DNA from: Heterotrichella gracilis
Lineage: Eukaryota > Sar > Xanthophyceae > Tribonematales > Xanthonemataceae
NCBI GenBank assembly: GCA_032358255.1
Contig: JAULBX010000115.1
Span: 96,117 to 160,116 of the forward strand
Length of the DNA: 64,000 nt
Direction of reading: 5' to 3'
In this document: positions 50,703 to 62,754 of the stretch, in pieces
How the letters are laid out: each line of letters starts with the position of its first letter
Numbering within the stretch: position 1 is the first letter of the stretch
The notes under the pieces: model-generated
The model's database searches: none
The model's input: the letters and a program-made list of their open reading frames with translations, nothing else
What the model was told of the DNA's origin: nothing
Position numbers and translations under genes: made by a program

Positions 50703-51391
50703 TGGTGGCAGTGCGCGATTAGCGGTGGCGGCTGAAGGATGATGGGCTGATCCACTGCTCCCTCACAGAGGATGTCACGTTCCTGCAGCACGGTGCAATA
50801 TCAAATTTGTCGAGAGCCCACATGAGGGAGGTGACATTGGCATTTGCAACAATTGTGCGCGCTTGCTGTCGCTATCCTTTCCTTCAAATGATGCCGCCAG
50901 TGTCACTACACATTAACATACATGTCAGCATATGAAAGATAAACTGTCATTATCATTTGCTTGGTACAAATATGGATGCTTGTCTCGTCCATGCTCGGTG
51001 TCGGAGGGCATGACGGCGACATCTGAATGCATGGATATTCGCTTACTGCATGAGCAGCCACATAACCTTACCTTGCCTAATGCATTAGAGGCATGGGCCA
51101 GCTGCTAGGCGCTGTCGGCAGCCCTCAGGCAATGATGGTGCATTGTGCGGCATTGTAATTTTGCGTAAGCATTGACTAACTGCAGAAAATGCAGGCGCCC
51201 ACCTGTTAGCCTTGATTTTGGAGGGTATTGTTTGCTGACTGCGCTCAGCTAGATGCACCAGCTGCTTTCCTGCAACCACAAAATGTACACGCCAGCTTCA
51301 ATGCACAATAAAGCATACCGAGTGCGCAAAAAACATACCAGTCCCACTAGATTACGCAGTCACACGTGCAAAGGGAGGCCACGCCTCAGAC
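50703..51391. other. Intergenic region, no gene seen
   Basis: 690 bp upstream of the cyclin-D1-binding protein gene and downstream of the CHCH-like gene. No coding exon is visible. Confidence 0.5.
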
Positions 51392-52083
51392 TTACTTTGG
51401 TTTGCTGCACGCCCGCTGGAACGCCTCAACCTCTGCCAGGCACTGCAAGCAATGGGGGGTAGTCGCAGCGTCACTACGCATGGCAGCGCAAACGCGTGAG
51501 TACCTAGCTGTGTCTGTCAACACCGAAAGTACCGTAGGCCTTAATAGCTACGGCCCTGGCCAGCTATGTTAGAACAATGCCGTTGACCGTCGATGCCATC
51601 AGGCATCAAAGTCTGCATAGGTGCAAGCGTGTAAGAATGCTGCCATGCTGTATAGCTGTTCATACCCTTGTCTTGCTCCAGGTGCAGTATGCTGAATGCG
51701 TTAGAGCACCCATGCCACCTACGCAGGGTGTGCCTGACACAAAAGTCCCTGCTCACCTTCTTGTGGTCCCCTTTGCTTGCCTCAAGGCACTGCTTAAGGG
51801 CCTCGACGTCACAAGGAGAAAGCACCTTGTCAGCCTGCAGCCAGGAAGGGCACGTTCAGCCAAGTGCTTGCAACTCTTTGCACGCAATCGGCACACCATG
51901 GGCGCTTGGGCATCTGCTCCGGAGTGCAGCAAACGGTGGTATGTCCACCCAAACACATGTATATAGCGTCCATGAGAGCAGGTTAGAAGCAACGCAAGGC
52001 AACAAGTGGGAACGGCAGCAGGCAGCAACCTGCATGCATGCTTTCTTGCTACCAAGGCCATGCCTGACCTGTGCTGGGTTCAT
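51392..52083 (-). CDS. 47-aa CHCH-like (paired-cysteine) microprotein
   Basis: Three exons: 52069-52083 (MNPAQ), 51757-51834 and 51392-51442. All join at phase 0 and end in TAA. Exon 2 gives ADKVLSPCDVEALKQCLEAS plus KGDHKK; exon 3 gives CLAEVEAFQRACSKPK. Two Cys pairs (Cx7C and Cx10C) sit in predicted helices, the pattern of coiled-coil-helix-coiled-coil-helix proteins that fold by disulfide relay in the mitochondrial intermembrane space, although the spacing differs slightly from twin Cx9C. The AAGTAA at the end is both a stop and part of a perfect GTAAGT donor, so a longer spliced form is possible. A TATATATA lies about 20-30 bp before the ATG. Confidence 0.55.
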
Positions 52084-52538
52084 GGCTTGTGCCCAGGAAG
52101 GATATATATACCGCTGAAATCTCTATAAAACACCTCGCTGGTTTGGCTAGCTTTCCGCCACACGGATTGGAAGATTGTTTGTGCTGGATGTTTCATATGA
52201 CACTGCATGCATAGCGGACATGCATGCAACGAAAGTTGAACTTGGGAACGTCCAGGTGGTACCAGCAGTTGTGGTTCGGTAAGTACTTTCCATGTGTATG
52301 CGGCACTTTGCAACTCGGCGTTGTCAAGCTTTGCAACTGCGCAAAGCAAGGTGAAGTTTGTGTGGCAGCGGGCACTGCGGCTGCTGTATTTGCAGGGCAA
52401 TATGTGTCGTCAGCATCTTGACATCCTCACAAACGAAGCCACTCTCAATATGCGCGAGATCCCTCTCGTGTATATAACGTCGTGCTGGCTAACAACTGCA
52501 AGCCATACGAGTTGGCTGTGACCTGAGACTGTGGCCAC
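52084..52538. promoter_or_regulatory. Divergent upstream region with TATA-like element
   Basis: 450 bp between the CHCH-like and cyclophilin start codons. gatatatatacc at 52101-52112 reads as a TATA box for the minus-strand gene. Confidence 0.35.
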
Positions 52539-55059
52539 ATGCCAATGCATGCACCTGGCAAACACATGCATCGCATAGAAGGTTCCAGCATGATGCAGCA
52601 GCACAGGTGTTACTCTGGAGGGCTTGCGAGCACAGCGTTCAGACCCTTCTCGTCGCAAGCGGTTTCAGGCAGGCGGCAAAGCCAACGCACAGCCCCTAGC
52701 AAAGGCACCCATGTACCCACCAGGTGGGTCCTAGTGCAAAGCATTATCAAAGACCTGCAGCCTGGTTGCACCACACCTGTCTATCGATAGTTACCTCGGA
52801 GATGTATATCTATGCGGTGTAGCACTATCCATGCTCCTGCACAAGAGGCAAGTGGCCCATATTGCATCGCACTCTGTGTGGCCATGCACCACCCAGGTGC
52901 ACAGCAGCCACTTGGAACCCCAACCAGGTCCACTGAGCTGTAGTGCATACTAGGCGGTACCCATACACTCTGTCGCAGGTGCAGTGCCAGTCACCATGGT
53001 CAGGATGCACGTCAGGGAGGGGCCCAGGTGTCCCGCCGGGAGGCGCTTGCACTCGCTAGCCTGGCACTGACAGCAGGGCTAGGGGTAGGCCAGGTGGGGG
53101 CCAGCCATGCAGTGGAGGATTTTGCGGAGCCTGTGATCACAGATAAGGTGTGGAGCACTGGACTGGGTGTATTAGCTGACATCGCCTTTCACGCATGCCA
53201 CACCCTGTGTGATGGTGTTCCGACTTCTGGTGGGCCATGCTGCGTTGAAGCTCGGGACCAGCATGATCAACATTTGTGTATTGACAATGGCTTGCTGTGC
53301 ACCATGGCTGGAGGGCAGTTCATTCTCCTTGTTCCCAACCTCGTCCAACTTGGGCTCCCCATGTAGGTGTACATCAACGTGGGGATGTGCCCTGAGATGA
53401 TGCGGCAGGACCGAGCGCTCGGCGACAAATCCGTTCTGTGTGCAGAGCCGGTATCACTAGGGCAGATAGTCATAGGTGAGATGCTGAGGACCTGGGCCAC
53501 TCTGGGGTTTAGGGTTTTGGGCGTGATGGCATGGGTAATAAAATAGTAATAGTCCTGTGATTACCTAATTACCCTTGGTGATGGGCATGAGAATCTGGCA
53601 TTTGCAGAGATTTACGCATGGTAGCCATGAACATTTGGAGCACTCAGGCTGGTGGCAACCACGTCTGGAACACCTAGGACCAGCTTGGCTCTGCATTGCC
53701 TATGTGGCGGTGGTGGTTAGAATTGGGTTCCACACGCCATGGGAACCCACTCCGCAAGTTGTGCCTGCTGCACCAACCAGGGCGTTTGCAATTCTGTTTT
53801 TGTGTCGCGGGTTGGAGCGCATGCCATGCCAGTCTCCTACACCTTGTGAGTCATAAGTTACTGACGCAAACGGTCAAAGGTCAATGGTGACTAAAATCCT
53901 AAACCCTAAACCGCCCTCGCAGGGCTGTATGGGGATGTAGCACCAGGTACCGTGGCCAACTTCAAGACGGCTATCCAGGAAGGGGCATACAACAACACTG
54001 TGTTTTCCAAGGTCTTCCCTGGGCAGTACGTGGTGGCTGGGAGGCAAGGGTAAGCGCAGCTTTCTGCTACTGCTATCCGGGCTGCATGCACGTGGGTGAT
54101 ATCATGGTGCACGGTATTGGCTGTTCACCCTTTGTGCAGTCTGTCACAGTTACAGCTTCACTCGCTGGTTGGCAGTTGCATCCACACATCCAGGTGTCAT
54201 ACAGCATCATGCATTTGTGATTCAGTCTTCTTTAATTAAATTAAAATTCATTTGACTTCAATTATTCCATATGTAACAAATATGGAATTTATGTCCTCGC
54301 ACAGTCACCTCCCCTGCCACCTTGACCACCGCTTACTCCCCCCCCGCAATACCTACCAGGTCAAAACGCATGGGCGCGGTGTCGCCCCCTGCCGACCTGC
54401 CCACCAACCCCGATGTGCTGTCGGCATCTGCCTTCCGCCTGCGCCACATGCGTCCCGGCACCGTGTCCCTCCCCTTGGCGGCCAATGACGATGACCCCCT
54501 GGTGAAGCAGGGCAGCCGCTACCGCAACCTGGAATTCCTCATTACCACAGGTGCGCAGTGGCCCTGCATGTGGGGGAGGGGGAGGGACAAAAGAAATATT
54601 GTCGTATGTAGCTGTGCATGTCTGCTGACGGGAAATGGACGGGTGCTACGCATTTGGTGTCGGTGTTCCTGGCTGTCAATACAGTAGGAATTCGGTGCTG
54701 ATGATGAGGGCATGGCGCATGCATGCCCTCACCCTTACAATTCAAGCGCATGCCAATTGCCTGCAAAAGCACCCCCTGCGTCACATCTCACCTACCATGT
54801 AACCAACCCATCACACCCCACCACAGGCCCAGGCCCAGCGCCCTCCCTGGACGGGGACAACATCGTCTTTGGCAGGGTTCTGGAGGGTCTCGATGCCCTT
54901 GCCTCCATCACTCGCGTGCCCACCTTTGGGGCCAGTGAGCGGGTGGCTGCCTTCAACATGCTGGCACAGGCATTGGGGGATGACAGGGCCCAGCGCGCCA
55001 AGTCAAAGTGGGGGCTGCCGCTGCGCGCCGTAGTGATCACCGGATCGGGGATGGTGTAG
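52539..55059 (+). CDS. Thylakoid-lumen cyclophilin-type peptidyl-prolyl isomerase (CYP28-like)
   Basis: Exons 52539-52723, 52979-53147, 53367-53475, 53923-54049, 54360-54550 and 54827-55059 sum to 338 codons (337 aa). The N terminus is a plastid transit peptide (Ser/Ala/Arg-rich, STAFRPFSSQAVSGRRQSQR). A second, lumen-targeting signal follows with a twin-arginine: SRREALALASLALTAGLGVG, cleavage near GAS or SHA. The mature protein starts VYINVGMCPE and carries the cyclophilin barrel: GQIVIGLYGDVAPGTVANFK, NTVFSKVFPGQYVVAGRQG, MRPGTVSLPLAANDDD, FLITTG and NIVFGRVLEGLDALASI. The usual FHR and catalytic Arg context (FHRVIPGFM) is replaced by FSKVFPGQYVVAG, so isomerase activity may be weak, as in other divergent lumenal cyclophilins. 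Its likely place is photosystem assembly or maintenance. Confidence 0.87.
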
Positions 55060-56231
55060 GCTATGGCTGGGTAAAGACAGGAGTGAAACTTTGCGCAGCT
55101 CGGTTGTCCTTGAAAATGTGCGTTGGCCAAGGAGCCAGGAGTAGCAAAGTGGAGGGCAGTAAAATCTGTGCATTTTTGAAAAGCACGAGGCCATAAGGAA
55201 CTTCCCAGACTGGCTGCAATTATTATGTCCGAATTGGGAGTTCAGCAGTTTTTCCGCAGTTGCTGTGACGTAGTTTCTGGACCAATCAAGGGTGGATTGG
55301 GGAGTGTTCACGTGCATGAACTGCTCCACACAATTAATTGACTAATGTTCATGCATGATATCACTTTGATCATGTGTTTTGCCGCATGAATTCAGTGTTA
55401 CTACAGGGTAGGCGCAGCTCTCAATCTAGAAACTTTCTAGGTTTAAGGATACATCGTCAAAATCGATCTACAACACACAATTATTGTCATTGTTTTTAAG
55501 AACTGCACTTCACAACTATTGCTCTTAAATCTAATCGTGCAATGGTACCAACGTTGCCTATCAGGTTACCTAGCTAGTACTGCACTGCATGTGGTAGGCA
55601 TATGCGCATGCCATGCGTTTGTGCTTCAAGTCATGTACTTTACAAGCACAAATTAATTAATGACTGTCAGGGGCACGCCGGTACACCAGGCGTTTTTGTG
55701 GCCATTTAGCACTGTCCCTTCTGCCGCCAGCGGGCAATAGTGTATCGATTGTTACATGCAGGCTCGCATCTCAAATCAGTGATGGCAGCTGCTGGTAGCC
55801 GTCCCAGTACCACGTGAAAACGCCATAATTAAACCGTTTGGTGACCAAAGCTGGGGCTTCCTATCATGTAGGCAACCGCTGATAGCAATGTATTGGATAG
55901 GACTTTATGGTGCACAATTTGTCATGGGGCGTGCATTTACCCAAAAATATCATCCAGGGCTGCTCCACATGAGTGGACATCGTCTAATAAGCATTGCCAT
56001 GGTGGCATTCTATGCTATGCCCGCACTGCATACCATTGTGCTGCCAGCTAGTAACTGGGCATTGTCCATGGCCCCTCACAAAAAATATCTCTCACAATAA
56101 ATTTAACGCCCCAAAACAACTCCAGCCAAAGGACACGTGATTTCATTCAAAGTGTACAGAACCATCGACACCAAGCAAAGCCGCACCGCGCTGCAGCCGC
56201 CACCGCTCCTCCTGTTTAGGGTCTAGGGTGA
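55060..56231. other. Convergent intergenic region, no gene seen
   Basis: 1.17 kb between the cyclophilin and glutathione reductase stops. gtttagggtctaggg lies next to the reductase stop. A 70-codon open frame at 55888-56100 has no motif. Confidence 0.55.
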
Positions 56232-59200
56232 TCATGCAGCAGCCGCCAGCTTCTCTTTCCTCAGCTGCCTGGCCGCAGTCCGCATGGTCACAAACTCCTC
56301 GGCGGCACTGGGATGGATGCCAACCACCCCATCCAACTGCTCCTTAGTCACCCCAATCTTGATGGCCACAGCCAGGCCCTGCATGATCTCTGCCGAATCC
56401 GGCCCCGCCATGTGTGCCCCGATCACCTTCCCTGATGTCGCGTCCACCACCAGCTTCATGAGGGTGCGCCCAGGGTTGCCGGAGATGGTGTTCTTCATGG
56501 GCCTGCGATCGGGTGGGATTGGTTGGAGCAGACTGCATGGTGTGTGGATTGAGCAAGTGATGATGTTCTTCACAGGCACGCAATCAAGTGTGATTGGCTG
56601 GGATCAGACTGGGCAAGTGATGGTGTTCTTCAAGCGATGGGGTGGGATAGCCTGGGGTCGAATTGCAATGGTGGGTGGATTGGGCAATTGACAGGAGGGG
56701 TTCAGGTGCAACGATGGCCCCCTTTCTACATTGACCGGCAGTGCCATGCGCGCGGCACCTGCGCTGCCCTATGCCATACTTTTTACTGAAGTGTGGCCTT
56801 TATAAACCATCCCCACTGCATGCACAAATCTGCATCCCTGTCAGTTGCAACCACCAGGCAGTCTCACCTGAACGTGCTCGAGTACACATCCACATCACCA
56901 AACTCCTTCACTGCCTCCTCCTCAGTGTACCCCACGGTGGAGATCTGAGGGTGGGAGAACACCGCACTGGCGATGTATTTGTAGTCGGGGGCGGTGGGCT
57001 GGCCCGCGCACAGGGTTTTGGTCAGCGCCATACCCTCCATTAGGGCAACGGGCGTCAAGTTCTTGCGGTTGGTGACGTCACCCACCGCCCATATGCTGGG
57101 GACTGTGGACTGCGAGTACTCATCCACCACGATGGCCCCTTGCTTGTCGAATTGTACGCCCACCTGGTCAAGGGGGGAAGAGTTACACTGTGAGCAGATA
57201 GGAACAGGGGATGGGCCTTGGCCTCAGAAATGCTGAGAAATGAGCTGTCGAGTAGGCATGCAAACCATTACTTCTTGTACCACGCAGGCCATTATAACTT
57301 CAATATTACTTGCATTATTAATACTTGCTTTATAAATACTTGCATGATTACTTGCATCCATGCAGGCCATGCAGATTTTGCAAGCTGTACCACCAACCCA
57401 GCAAGAAGAAACAACGAATAACAGGGACAGCACAACTTGGATGTAAGGGGCACAAGCGCAAGCAAACAATGCCCAACCAGACATACATTCGCTGGGCAAC
57501 ATGCATACTGCCGCACCTCTTCCAAGCCCATGTTGTGCGTGTTTGGTTTCCTCCCCGTTGCCATCACCACTGTATCCACCTCCCACTCGGCAACCTCCCC
57601 AGATTTGGTATCCTTGGCGAAGAACGCCAGGCTGCCATCAGGCCGCTTCTCAATCTTTTCTGGGGTGTTGCCCGGATGCAGGTGTAGCCCATTGACTGCG
57701 TATTGCTCCGCCACAAACTTGCGAACCTACAAAACGAAAAAACCTTGGTTAGGGATTGCAGAAGCGTGCCTGGCATTTGAGGAGACAGGTGGTAACTGCA
57801 TAAAGGTCCAGAGTAGGTACAGACTACATGACAAGGATAGAGATGCCAGAGGCGACAAGAATTTGAAAAATTACTATCCTTTTTTTAAGAAACGGGACAG
57901 ACTCAAGATGTCAGATAAGCGCTCACCTCCTCATCAAACCCTGTCAAGGGCAGCACCCCTCGGTAGAACACATGCACCTCCGTCCCCAGGTTTGCAAATA
58001 TCCCAGCAAACTCCAGCCCGATGTAGCCCCCGCCCACCACCACCATGCGCTTGGGGATCTGCTGCAGCTCAAGCACGTTGTCGGAAATGATGCCCAGCTC
58101 CGACCCCGGGAAGCTGGGCACAAATGCGCGGCCACCAGTAGCAATCACGATGTTCCGAGCCTGCATGCCACACATTGACACACTATTAATTCCCAAATAC
58201 CATTGTTTTTATTAACGTGAGCAGTTCAGCGCATGTTGAGTTGCACACGTGTGCATGCCTCGGGGGTAAATTTCAGAAGGACAAGCTGAAATTAAAAATG
58301 AGCAACTGTATTTGTGTGGCATTACAAAACCATATAGAAAAAAACAGTGCCATAAGTAGTTTACCCAACAAGTGACCATTACAAACACGTTGTTGCTGTG
58401 CATTTCTCCCCCTATTCAACCTGTGCCACAATCACTACCATGCAGCATGCAGAACCCCTCAATGCGCGTACACAGACGCGCACAGCGCAACTTGAATGCG
58501 TCACAACCGCCCCTCTCACCGTCAAAGTCTTGCCATTCACATCGACTGTGTGTGCATCCACAATTTTGCCCCTGCCCTCAACAAAGTCCACCCCAGCGTT
58601 CTTCAGCAGGCCATCGTAGACACCGTTGAGGCGAATCAGCTCCTTGTTCTTCTTCTCAAGGAAGGCGGTCCAGTCCAGCTGAACCTTGGGCTCCTCCCAC
58701 CTGGGAGACACCACATGCGGCAAAATTTGCAAGGGCACCCCAAAGACTTCTCATGCCATGCACTTTCATGCGCACACATAAGCAGGACCTTCTTCGTACC
58801 CCCCTTGCCGTCCCTAAAGTCGTTTCATGCACAATGGCCGTCCTTCATGATTTCCCCATCATGCCACACATGAATGTACTTGTAAACTGTTAAGCTGCAC
58901 ATGCACGCACGTGCAGCTGAACCCCTCTACCCCATGATGCAGGCATCAAACGCGACATGCAGCAAGCAACCCCATGCCCCGTGCGCTCCCTACCCGAATC
59001 CCGCAGCGTCCTTGAAGTTCTCCGCAAACTCTGAGGCATACACAAAAAGCTTCTTTGGCACGCAGCCGCGCAGCACGCAGGTCCCGCCAGCGCCCCCCGC
59101 TGTGTCGGAGGCAATGGTGTTGAAGGGCATCTCGCACACCGCAACCTTGGCACCTGGGGCAGTGGGCAGGGCGTGAACAAGCGCGGGAGGGAATCGGCCT

Positions 59201-59741
59201 CGCAGGAAGCGTAACGCATGGGATACATGCAGTTGGTAGTGGATGGCTGTCAAGGCAATCATGCCACATCTCCGTGTAGAGTGGGCAGCGGACAGGCATG
59301 CCTGAAGAGGCCCAGTGTGGGTGCAAGTCAACTTGCAGTTTGCAGTGCATGCACGCAGCAAGCCAGACAGTGCATGTGCAATGCAGCTTGAACAGAACAA
59401 GTGCAACGTGCAAGTCATAATGGGATCCACGGCAAGGTGCCCCTGCGAGCTGCCACCCAGCGCACGGCGCCCCCCCACCCTCCATTCCCAACCCGTACCA
59501 TAAGTTGAGGCAGCAATCCGGGCGGTGCGCACGCCACCGCTGCCAGCGCCAATCACAAACATGTCATAGTCATACACCCCCTTGCTGTCCGCCCCGTTGG
59601 TCGATGTGCCGTTGCCAGCTGCGGCCAGCACTGCCAGCCTCAGGGGTGCGCCACGAGGGGTGCTGGTGTTGTGCCTGGCTGAGCGGCGCAGGGCTGGAGC
59701 TGGGGCTGACTTGAAAGGGTGGATGCGCTGAGCTTGGGCGC
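56232..59741 (-). CDS. GR: Glutathione reductase (plant type), start unresolved
   Basis: Exons 59499-59741, 58994-59153, 58520-58700, 57927-58160, 57517-57726, 56868-57163 and 56232-56502 share one frame. The FAD motif is [20 protein letters not shown] and the redox disulfide [13 protein letters not shown]. The NADPH site is [55 protein letters not shown] and the C-terminal interface [18 protein letters not shown] follow. It reduces GSSG with NADPH. The Arg/Ser-rich stretch before the domain ([20 protein letters not shown]) looks like an organelle transit peptide. The first exon with the ATG was not settled: the acceptor at 59742-59744 needs an upstream exon ending in phase 1, and an ATG near 59850 would fit only through a weak donor. 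The intron before the last exon carries extra copies of that exon's 5' edge. Confidence 0.9.
56486..56680. repeat. Triplicated 5' exon edge in glutathione reductase intron
   Basis: The acceptor plus exon start (plus-strand gatggtgttcttcatggg, from 56486) recurs at about 56560 and 56621 with units of about 60-70 bp. Each copy is followed by a gggattgg/gtgattgg/gggatagc variant. Confidence 0.8.
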
Positions 59742-61680
59742 CTGCGTGGTAAGGAGTGTGGCGCGTGATTCAGGGATTGTGGCTAAGGGGTTGGTAGCAA
59801 GTGGAGCCTGGTGCAAACGGGGTGGTGATAGCGTGTGCTTCCACGCAGACATGTGCACCCCATTTTGAACACTGAGTGTAGTACTAGGAGATGAGAAAGT
59901 ACCCTATGGTTGCACTAGTGATATCTGAACTAGCTGTACTAGGCCCAGCCACACAGTGGGTTTGCCTGACCAAGAAACCAGTGGCCCAACATCAGCCATG
60001 TATGCAATCTATCGTGTGTGCTAGGTGCCAAAGCCACGGTATGCTCCGGATACTAGCCCTAGTTTGGCCCCTTTCTGGACTATTACCGGTCACATCTTGT
60101 GGTGGACAAGCTGAGAAGCTAGTGTGAAGGTACTGTTTGCACGCTGATGAATTGGAGATGGGGCAGATGGAGGTGTAAGCTCTGCCACCCTTGCATTGGA
60201 CGGTATATGTTTACCATCCAATACTTTAACTGTGGTCACCGTCTATTTAGAACACCGATAGAACCCAAGCAAAAACAACCACTGCCTTGGACACAACCAC
60301 GACTAGCCTGGCAAACTGCAAGGTTGCTTAATAGTTGCTGCCATCGTAGCAGGGGCAAAACCTACCCAGTATTTCAAGCCATATTACTAGCTTCGGGCAG
60401 AGGACAAGCGGGCGAACGCCCACATGCACCGGTGCAAACATGCATGCCGAATGCAATGCATATGCATGCATCCCACACTGCGCCCAATCGCACCTGGCGC
60501 CACCCGTGGCAGCGTGCAGCAGGACGCCACAGGATGTGCACCGCTCTGTCTCAGCATTTCACCCAGCTGTGCGACAACTTGGTAGGAGTGTGTTTCAGGC
60601 CACACAGCAGATCTTGTGGTGCTAAGGATGCGGTGCGGGTGGGTAGCGATGCGGGCTCAGAATAACGTTGTTGCTGTAAGGTGCTAAAGTAGTCGTACGA
60701 AGTTGGGATAGAGAGTTTAGCGAGTTTGCAGGCACTAGGCGGACTGGTATGACTGAAGTGTGTGCAAGGTGGGGACCGTTGCTGCGATTTACAGTCCCAG
60801 GAGTGACACATGTGTCCCCAGAGACCCTACGTAGACCCTTGCTAAGGGCCTTGGATGTATGCAGCACTTGAAGCTCGACATTCACTAGATATAGCAAAGC
60901 AATTGACAACAAAGCAACCTAAAGAGGGTCATGCCTTCCAAAAAGCAGGCAGGCAGAATTTGTGGTCGTCACATACGCCATCAAATCGATTGATATGAAT
61001 GCCGTTTGTGAGTACGAGGTGGGAACCGTTCTTGCAATTTCAAGCCCAGAAGGTGTGTCCCCGTTTCAACCTCGTATTTTTTTAATAAACACCTGCACCC
61101 CTCCGCTGGCCCTGGCCCTGTTCAGCATGTAGCATGACAGTGTCTCTGAGATGCGTCAGGACCCATGATTATTCTTATTTCTCACCTGGGGTGGACTGGA
61201 AAGTGGACTTGGTTTTTTTCTTTATCGTGCATGTACTCTGCTCAGGCATGCGGCACAGCATAATAATTTCAAACAGGCGCCAGCACTCAATCAGGCTGGC
61301 GTGCTGCAGGCTGCCAATAAGCAACAACACCCAGAATATGATGTCTCCTGGGCAGGAAGGCGTGACTTGCCAGGGCTAGGGCTACATCTTGAGCAGCTGC
61401 CAGTTCTACTAAAAATAATCAGATCATGACATAGTCTCTGTGATAGCTGGTTGACTACCCCCAACACTCCACCCCCCAAAGCTATCTCACCGACGACAAC
61501 CCCACAACAGCTGCGGCACCTACATCATAAACCAACCGTAAACCCTAGGCTCAAGCCCACACCCCCGCATGCACATGCACCCACTAATTGACCGCCACAC
61601 CCCGCACATTCCCCACTGGTTGACCCCCTACCCAAACCCCCCCCCCCCCCCCCTCCTCATCCCCCCCACGCCCCACCCCA
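59742..61680. other. Upstream region of glutathione reductase and flank of a broken TAF5 fragment
   Basis: 1.9 kb. I find no WD40-coding exons here, although they would be expected next to the TAF5 fragment if that gene were whole. A 17-base C run is at 61637-61653. The 172-codon open frame at 60147-60665 has no motif. Confidence 0.5.
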
Positions 61681-61684
61681 ACTG

Positions 61685-62328
61685 CATAGCCAGCCACTGG
61701 TTGACTATCCCCAGCACCAGGCACAGCTGCAGGTAGTGTGTCAGCAGCTCCTCGGCAACAGCGCTCAGCCGCAGCGGGTGCGCACAGGGAGTGCGGCAGG
61801 GGCGGGGCGGTTGTTGGTCAGGTGCTGGGGTGCTGCCACACTGGCAAGGTCTTGGAGCTCCTGCGGGAGGGGTTTAGGGTTTTGTGGTGTAGGGGTAGGG
61901 GCTTGTACGTGCGCATGCAGATAATTGCAGGCGGCCGTAAACGATCAACCACAGTGTACCCCCCAAAACCCAACCTTGGGTTGTATTCTTATCCTGCCTA
62001 GATGAAAGTGCGCTTGTGGCTGATGCGTGGTGTTCCAAAGGCACACCATTCACACAAGCGTCTCTGGGTCCATAATTCACCAAAAAAATATGGCACCCAA
62101 CATGTGGCATTGACCTTGTCGATTCACATACCATCAGCTATATCTGCGGCACTCCTGGTGGACACCGCCCACCCCCTGCCCACCCACCCGCTCCCTGCCG
62201 TGCAGCATGCCCTGCCCTCCCCCCGTGTGCTTGAACACCAGGGAGAGCGCCAGCGCTGTAGCCCCCTTGCTAACCATGCCAAGGTAGCAGTGCACATAGA
62301 GGGGGTACAGCGCGCGGCGCAGCTCAAT
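61685..62328 (-). pseudogene. TAF5 (TFIID/SAGA subunit) NTD2 fragment, frameshifted
   Basis: Two exon-like blocks on the minus strand. 62188-62328 gives IELRRALYPLYVHCYLGMVS and KGATALALSLVFKHTGG; 61685-61860 starts ELQDLASVAAPQHLTNN. This order matches the NTD2 domain of TAF5 (plant LLRVLYPVFIHCF...LQKLEGVLSPSHL). In the second block the frame opens to a stop at 61765-61767, while the expected continuation (PLRLSAVAEELLTHYLQ then LVLGIVNQWL) sits in another frame, so a frameshift of one base lies around 61770-61795. No LisH region upstream and no WD40 repeats downstream are seen. A sequencing error could explain the shift but not the missing domains. The first block is also duplicated in the upstream flank. 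Confidence 0.55.
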
Positions 62329-62485
62329 CTGCACAGGGGTTATGGGAGGGTTACAGTACAGCATTGCTTGGCAGGGTAGGGAGGAGTAGGATTTGGCTTG
62401 GGGTGTATGGTAATGCAGCCTTGATGACCATGGCAAGAGGTAGCAGTGCACACAGGTAGGGTACAGGGTACGCCATAGCTGCATC
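62276..62485. repeat. Duplicated exon edge upstream of the TAF5-like block
   Basis: 62276-62333 and 62422-62484 share ccatg(c/g)caag, ggtagcagtgcacata/aca, gggtac and agct(c/g)..atct order; cctagggtttagggtag follows the second copy. Confidence 0.75.
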
Positions 62486-62754
62486 TTGCCTAGGGTTTAG
62501 GGTAGCCGTATCCTCGCCTATGGTACACTACACTGCCCTGGAAACACGGGGGCGCCTCACGCAACCTCCACATAGGCCGCCGCTTTGACCAGTGGAAAGT
62601 GGTGGCACCACATGCCACCGCTGCACCATCACCTTATGATTTCAGATAATCGGATGGAATTGGTTGGTATCATCATCCTTTGCCGCCCTCCATGCATCTA
62701 GATCTGCCAAGCAGGTGGGAAGGGCACTCTGCCCATTGGCCCAGCTGTACTCAC

